8,282 bases of DNA, taken from positions 1 through 8,282 of the forward strand of contig JAITQV010000329.1 of the NCBI GenBank assembly GCA_031288765.1. Reading direction: 5' to 3'. A program made the position numbers and the translations under genes. The stretch is from Planctomycetaceae bacterium. GTDB lineage: Bacteria; Planctomycetota; Planctomycetia; Pirellulales; Thermoguttaceae. This document shows positions 6,252-8,282 of this stretch, piece after piece; the stretch's first letter is position 1; each line of letters starts with the position of its first letter. Under the pieces are notes generated by a model. The model was not told where the DNA came from, searched no databases, and was given only the letters and a program-made list of their open reading frames with translations.

Positions 6252-6650
6252 ATGCCGTCTAAGGAAGAAATATTTGAAGGTGTAAAAAATGCGTTGGTGG
6301 AGGCGTTGGCGGTGGACGACGACGAAGTTACCCCAAAATCCACATTGGTCGGCGATCTTGGCGCCGAATCCATTGATCTTTTGGACATTGTTTTCCGTTT
6401 GGAGAAAGCCTTCGAGATTAAAATCGAGCGCGGGGAACTTGTGCCGGACGATATTGTGAATGATACGGAGGAAAAATACGTTAAGGACAACAAGCTTACT
6501 GCATTGGGGCTTGCCGAAATTAAAAAACGTATGCCTTTTGCCGATCTTTCTTCTTTTGAAGCGAACCCTATGGTTCAGAATCTGAGTACCATTCTGACGG
6601 TTCGGGACATGTGCTATATTGTTGAACAAAAGCTCAACCCCCAACCCTAA
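6252..6650 (+). CDS. long acyl carrier protein (phosphopantetheine-binding)
   Basis: Acyl carrier proteins hold growing acyl chains on a 4'-phosphopantetheine arm. Here the attachment site is S40 in LGAESIDLLDIVFRLEK, the equivalent of the DSL motif with Glu in place of Asp. Helix I is EIFEGVKNALVEALAV (6-21) and helix II follows S40. The C-terminal ILTVRDMCYIVEQKL (114-128) matches the last helix of ordinary ACPs. At 132 residues it is much longer than the usual 75-85. The extra ~45 residues (about 66-112, including YVKDNKLTALGLAEIKKRMPFA) lie between helix II and the last helix. I recall this long form, next to a dehydratase, from Planctomycetota and relatives. A strong ribosome binding site supports the start. 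The next gene begins 34 bases downstream on the same strand, so the two probably form one operon. It may serve a specialised lipid pathway rather than bulk fatty acid synthesis; that is inference. Confidence 0.9.
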   Translation: MPSKEEIFEGVKNALVEALAVDDDEVTPKSTLVGDLGAESIDLLDIVFRLEKAFEIKIERGELVPDDIVNDTEEKYVKDNKLTALGLAEIKKRMPFADLSSFEANPMVQNLSTILTVRDMCYIVEQKLNPQP

Positions 6651-6684
6651 TTGACCGCTGAACATTCGGAATCTCCTGCGTTTT

Positions 6685-7209
6685 ATGCACTGGTACTGGA
6701 TTGATCGTATAACCGTATTTGAAAGTCAGAAACGAGCCGAAGCCGTTAAGGCGGTAACGCTTGCGGAAGATCATTTGCATGACCATTTCAAATTTGCTCC
6801 ATTGATGCCCGGTTCGCTTATTATTGAGGGGATTGCGCAAACTGCCGGTTTGCTTTTGTACGAGGCGAAGGGTTATAAGGAGAAGGTTGTTCTTGCCAAG
6901 ATTCCGAGGTTTACTTTTTACGAGGTGGATGTTGTTCCCGGCGAAGTTTTGACTTACAAGGTTCAGTTGGAGACATTTCGGGAGGCTGGCGGGGTGGCGT
7001 CTGTTCGGGCTTACCGCAACAACAAACTTTTGGCGGAAGGGGAATTGATGTTTGCTCATCTTGGTCAGGCGTTTTCCGACCAATCCCTTTTTGCGGACGG
7101 GGACATGTTGGACATGATGCGTCTTTTTCGGGTTTTTGAAGTTGGGGTGGCGACCGATGGGACAAAATTATTGGATCCGGGCTGTTCAAAACCGAAAGAA
7201 GAACCATAA
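6685..7209 (+). CDS. FabZ-like 3-hydroxyacyl-ACP dehydratase (hotdog fold)
   Basis: The 174-residue protein has the hotdog-fold dehydratase layout. HFKFAPLMPGSLIIEGIAQTAGLL (from residue 34) corresponds to FabZ HFPGHPVMPGVLQIEALAQ. The catalytic pair would be H34 and E48, the same 14-residue spacing as His54/Glu68 of E. coli FabZ. The family's PGHP is replaced by KFAP. The second strand group is KIPRFTFYEVDVVPGEVL, again typical. A C-terminal extension of about 45 residues (from 130) is absent in FabZ. It would remove water from a 3-hydroxyacyl chain carried by the preceding acyl carrier protein. A lipid-A-type (canonical FabZ) role is less likely, because no lpx genes are adjacent. The gene is 34 bases after its partner and has only a weak ribosome binding site, so it may be translated by coupling or reinitiation. 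A ketosynthase gene often follows such pairs, but here repeats follow. Confidence 0.88.
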   Translation: MHWYWIDRITVFESQKRAEAVKAVTLAEDHLHDHFKFAPLMPGSLIIEGIAQTAGLLLYEAKGYKEKVVLAKIPRFTFYEVDVVPGEVLTYKVQLETFREAGGVASVRAYRNNKLLAEGELMFAHLGQAFSDQSLFADGDMLDMMRLFRVFEVGVATDGTKLLDPGCSKPKEEP

Positions 7210-7285
7210 ACCGGTTCAAAATTCTTCGCTCACAAACAATAGGGACACCAAAGTTAGCGGCGGGGTTTACCTTGTTGTTTACCGC

Positions 7286-7360
7286 AAGGTAGGCAATTGT
7301 TCGCCGAGCGATTGCCTACCTTTGGAATTGTTAATCAAAAGATCTGTGAACATTCGGCAA
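7286..7360 (-). repeat. dispersed repeat with a perfect 12-bp hairpin, related to the 42-bp repeats at 196-340
   Basis: AAGGTAGGCAAT (7286-7297) and ATTGCCTACCTT (7311-7322) pair perfectly around the 13-base loop TGTTCGCCGAGCG. GGAATTGTTAATC follows, matching GTGAATTGTTAATCG in the 42-bp units near the left edge. The loop is the exact reverse complement of the equivalent 13 bases at 193-205, while the flanking AAT/ATT and downstream sequence keep their orientation. Lying 77 bases after the dehydratase stop, the hairpin could also stop transcription, though no T run follows. Confidence 0.78.
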
Positions 7361-7367
7361 GATATTC

Positions 7368-7631
7368 GGCACACGCGCCGGAGTCTTTGGCGCGTGTGCC
7401 GGAGGTCTCGGCGAACCCGCCGGAGTCTTCGGCACGTGTGCCGGAGTCCTTGGCACGTGTGCCGGAAGTCTTGGCACATGTGCCGGAAGTCTTGGCACAT
7501 GTGCCGGAAGTCTTGGCACATGTGCCGGAAGTCTTGGCACATGTGCCGGAAGTCTTGGCACATGTGCCGGAGGTCTCGGCAAACCCGCCGAATTGTTCGG
7601 CAATTTTGCCAAACAATTTGGAATATTCGCC
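7368..7631. repeat. 21-bp tandem array of palindromic units (~13 units)
   Basis: Twelve-base cores with GGC...GCC ends recur every 21 bases at 7368, 7389, 7410, 7431, 7452, 7473, 7494, 7515, 7536, 7557, 7578 and 7599, with a decayed one at 7620. Five central cores (7473-7568) are the perfect palindrome GGCACATGTGCC. Outer cores vary, for example GGCACGTGTGCC, GGCGAACCCGCC and GGCAATTTTGCC, but nearly always keep the GGC/GCC ends. The first two, GGCACACGCGCC and GGCGCGTGTGCC, are exact reverse complements of each other. The linker is GGAAGTCTT or a variant. All plus-strand and most minus-strand frames stay open because the period is a multiple of three; one plus frame would encode LAHVPEV heptads. 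Confidence 0.93.
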
Positions 7632-7742
7632 CAATCCTTGCCGGAATATCCCCCAAAACTCCTATTATCATAATAACCGCAAAACAACTTGTCAATCTTT
7701 TTCGGCAATTTCTCAAAAATATTTTGCCCGTCTCAAATTCCG

Positions 7743-7779
7743 GTCGGCAATCGCCCGCCCATTTCGCGATTAACAATCC
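7743..7779 (+). repeat. dispersed repeat copy related to the 42-bp repeats
   Basis: GTCGGCAATCGCCCGCCC...CGCGATTAACAATCC matches the minus strand of the 42-bp repeats (GGCAATCGTTCGCC...ACGATTAACAATTC). It lies on the far side of the 21-bp array from the copy at 7286-7360 and in the opposite orientation, so the array is bracketed by inverted copies. Confidence 0.65.
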
Positions 7780-7845
7780 AAAAATTCGTAAATCCCGTTG
7801 TTGGTAGGGGCGAAAAATCTCGCAACCGTTTACGATTTCCCAATC

Positions 7846-7865
7846 TTCGTCCCGTTAGGGACGAA
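7846..7865. repeat. REP-like hairpin
   Basis: TTCGTCCC (7846-7853) and GGGACGAA (7858-7865) form a perfect 8-bp stem around a 4-base loop, GTTA. This GTCCC...GGGAC form resembles short intergenic palindromes scattered in many bacterial genomes. Confidence 0.6.
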
Positions 7866-7870
7866 ATATT

Positions 7871-7962
7871 AGTTTATAGTGGATAGTTCGCAAGTGTTCT
7901 ATTTACCCAAACATATAAATAATCCGCTTGCGTCCTCTACTATTAACTATTCACTATAAACT
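7871..7962. repeat. nested inverted repeat containing copy 2 of the ~47-bp dispersed repeat
   Basis: The outer arms AGTTTATAGTGGATAGTT (7871-7888) and AACTATTCACTATAAACT (7945-7962) pair with one mismatch. Inside, CGCAAG (7889-7894) and CTTGCG (7927-7932) form a second inverted pair. The inner segment 7886-7932 is the reverse complement of the repeat at 5277-5323 at about 85 percent. Confidence 0.7.
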
Positions 7963-7977
7963 ATCAACTAATATGTT

Positions 7978-8140
7978 GCCCTTTCAGAGCGTTGGTGTTT
8001 TTTACGGATAATTTACCCGCCGCGTTGCGGCGGGCTGGCTTATGTTGCCCTTGCAGGGCGTAGGACAATACTATTTGCACAATCCGATCCGTAGGTTGTG
8101 CTTTGCTCCGCCGCTGGTTATGCACATCCCGCCCTGCGGG
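7978..8140. repeat. cluster of REP-like GC hairpins
   Basis: Four short palindromes occur: GCCCTttcAGAGC (7978-7990, one mismatch, clearly a variant of the transposase-arm hairpin GCCCTttcAGGGC), CCCGCCGCgttGCGGCGGG (8016-8034), GCCCTtgcAGGGC (8047-8059) and CCCGCcctGCGGG (8128-8140). Three-base loops and GCCCT/AGGGC stems link the first and third to the arms at 2651-2736 and 3232-3316. Confidence 0.65.
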
Positions 8141-8152
8141 CTAAGAACAAAA

Positions 8153-8204
8153 ATTCGGTTGAGAGGAGATTTTTCCTGCGCCATTACTCAACAAAGAACC
8201 GAAT
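8153..8204. other. imperfect fold-back sequence
   Basis: ATTCGGTT (8153-8160) is complementary to AACCGAAT (8197-8204), and AGGA (8164-8167) to TCCT (8174-8177) inside it. GTTGAG and CTCAAC offer a competing pairing. It may be part of a leader or an element running beyond the right edge. Confidence 0.35.
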
Positions 8205-8282
8205 AACTACAAAATTTTATGTATTCTTTATATTTTAATTATTTGGTTTCCATTTCTTAAACTTTATTCTTTCCCTGTTTAA

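Larger units (their letters stand above)
7210..8282. other. 1.07-kb gene-free region dense in repeats and hairpins
   Basis: Open frames cross 7280-7800 on both strands, but they derive from a 21-bp array without stops, so none is called a gene. In order the region holds a strong hairpin and dispersed repeat (7286-7360), the 21-bp palindromic array (7368-7631), another dispersed repeat copy (7743-7779), a hairpin (7846-7865), nested inverted repeats (7871-7962), four REP-like GC hairpins (7978-8140) and an imperfect fold-back (8153-8204). Beyond 8205 the sequence is AT-rich and I see nothing in it. Confidence 0.75.

Noticed and set aside
6192..6665. 157-residue minus-strand frame opposite the acyl carrier protein gene
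   Set aside because: A shadow of the real gene, which has a strong ribosome binding site and a clear phosphopantetheine motif on the plus strand.
7368..7631. Possible CRISPR array
   Set aside because: Units are contiguous 21-mers with no unique spacers of 25-40 bases, and no cas genes are nearby.
7297..7773. 158-residue plus-strand frame with LAHVPEV heptad repeats
   Set aside because: All frames on both strands are open across the array because the 21-bp unit has no stop and is a multiple of three. The start lies in the dispersed repeat hairpin and there is no ribosome binding site. A repeat artefact is the simpler explanation.
7279..7776. 165-residue minus-strand frame across the array
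   Set aside because: Same array artefact; a mirror-image repeat of Cys, Arg and His with no domain features.
7136..7807. 223-residue plus-strand frame beginning inside the dehydratase gene
   Set aside because: It overlaps the end of the well-supported dehydratase in another frame and then runs through the array as Cys/Arg/Trp-rich sequence unlike a normal protein.

Overview
The window looks like a piece of a Planctomycetota chromosome of moderate GC, possibly from a gut-type Pirellulales/Thermoguttaceae-like lineage. That assignment is an inference. It rests on the ribosomal protein L28, which has a GGVGxKVTG insertion and a long basic tail, and on an unusually long acyl carrier protein directly followed by a hotdog dehydratase that begins HWYWID. 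No 16S gene or other decisive marker is present.

Layout. Bases 1-340 are two kinds of tandem repeat: a 21-bp array, then a 42-bp array. A small Ser-rich protein with three CxxC motifs follows (698-1054), then dprA (1318-2562). Next is a compact, complete-looking IS200-like/REP-associated tyrosine transposase unit (2651-3316), in which a 150-residue HUH transposase sits between 85-86-bp inverted arms of three small hairpins each. Then come glgA (3547-5028), a decayed copy of one transposon arm (5060-5136), rpmB on the minus strand (5331-5687), a 564-bp spacer holding a MITE-like inverted-repeat element (5805-5964), and a two-gene acyl carrier protein/dehydratase unit (6252-7209). The last kilobase (7210-8282) has no credible gene and is packed with hairpins, a second 21-bp tandem array built on GGCACATGTGCC palindromes, and dispersed repeats.

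How the genes relate. Only the acyl carrier protein and the dehydratase look like one transcription unit with a shared job (fatty-acid-type chain processing). DprA (DNA uptake/recombination), GlgA (glycogen synthesis) and L28 (ribosome) are separate housekeeping genes.

The most distinctive feature of the window is its repeats. At least four families occur: (i) REP-like hairpins linked to the transposase; (ii) 21-bp tandem arrays at both ends of the window, each bordered by the same dispersed repeat whose 13-nt core is exactly inverted between the two sites; (iii) a ~47-bp element at 5277-5323 and, reversed, at 7886-7932; (iv) an 'AACTCTCCACT' family at 3448-3476 and 5915-5943. I see no CRISPR array, tRNA, rRNA or convincing new defence system.
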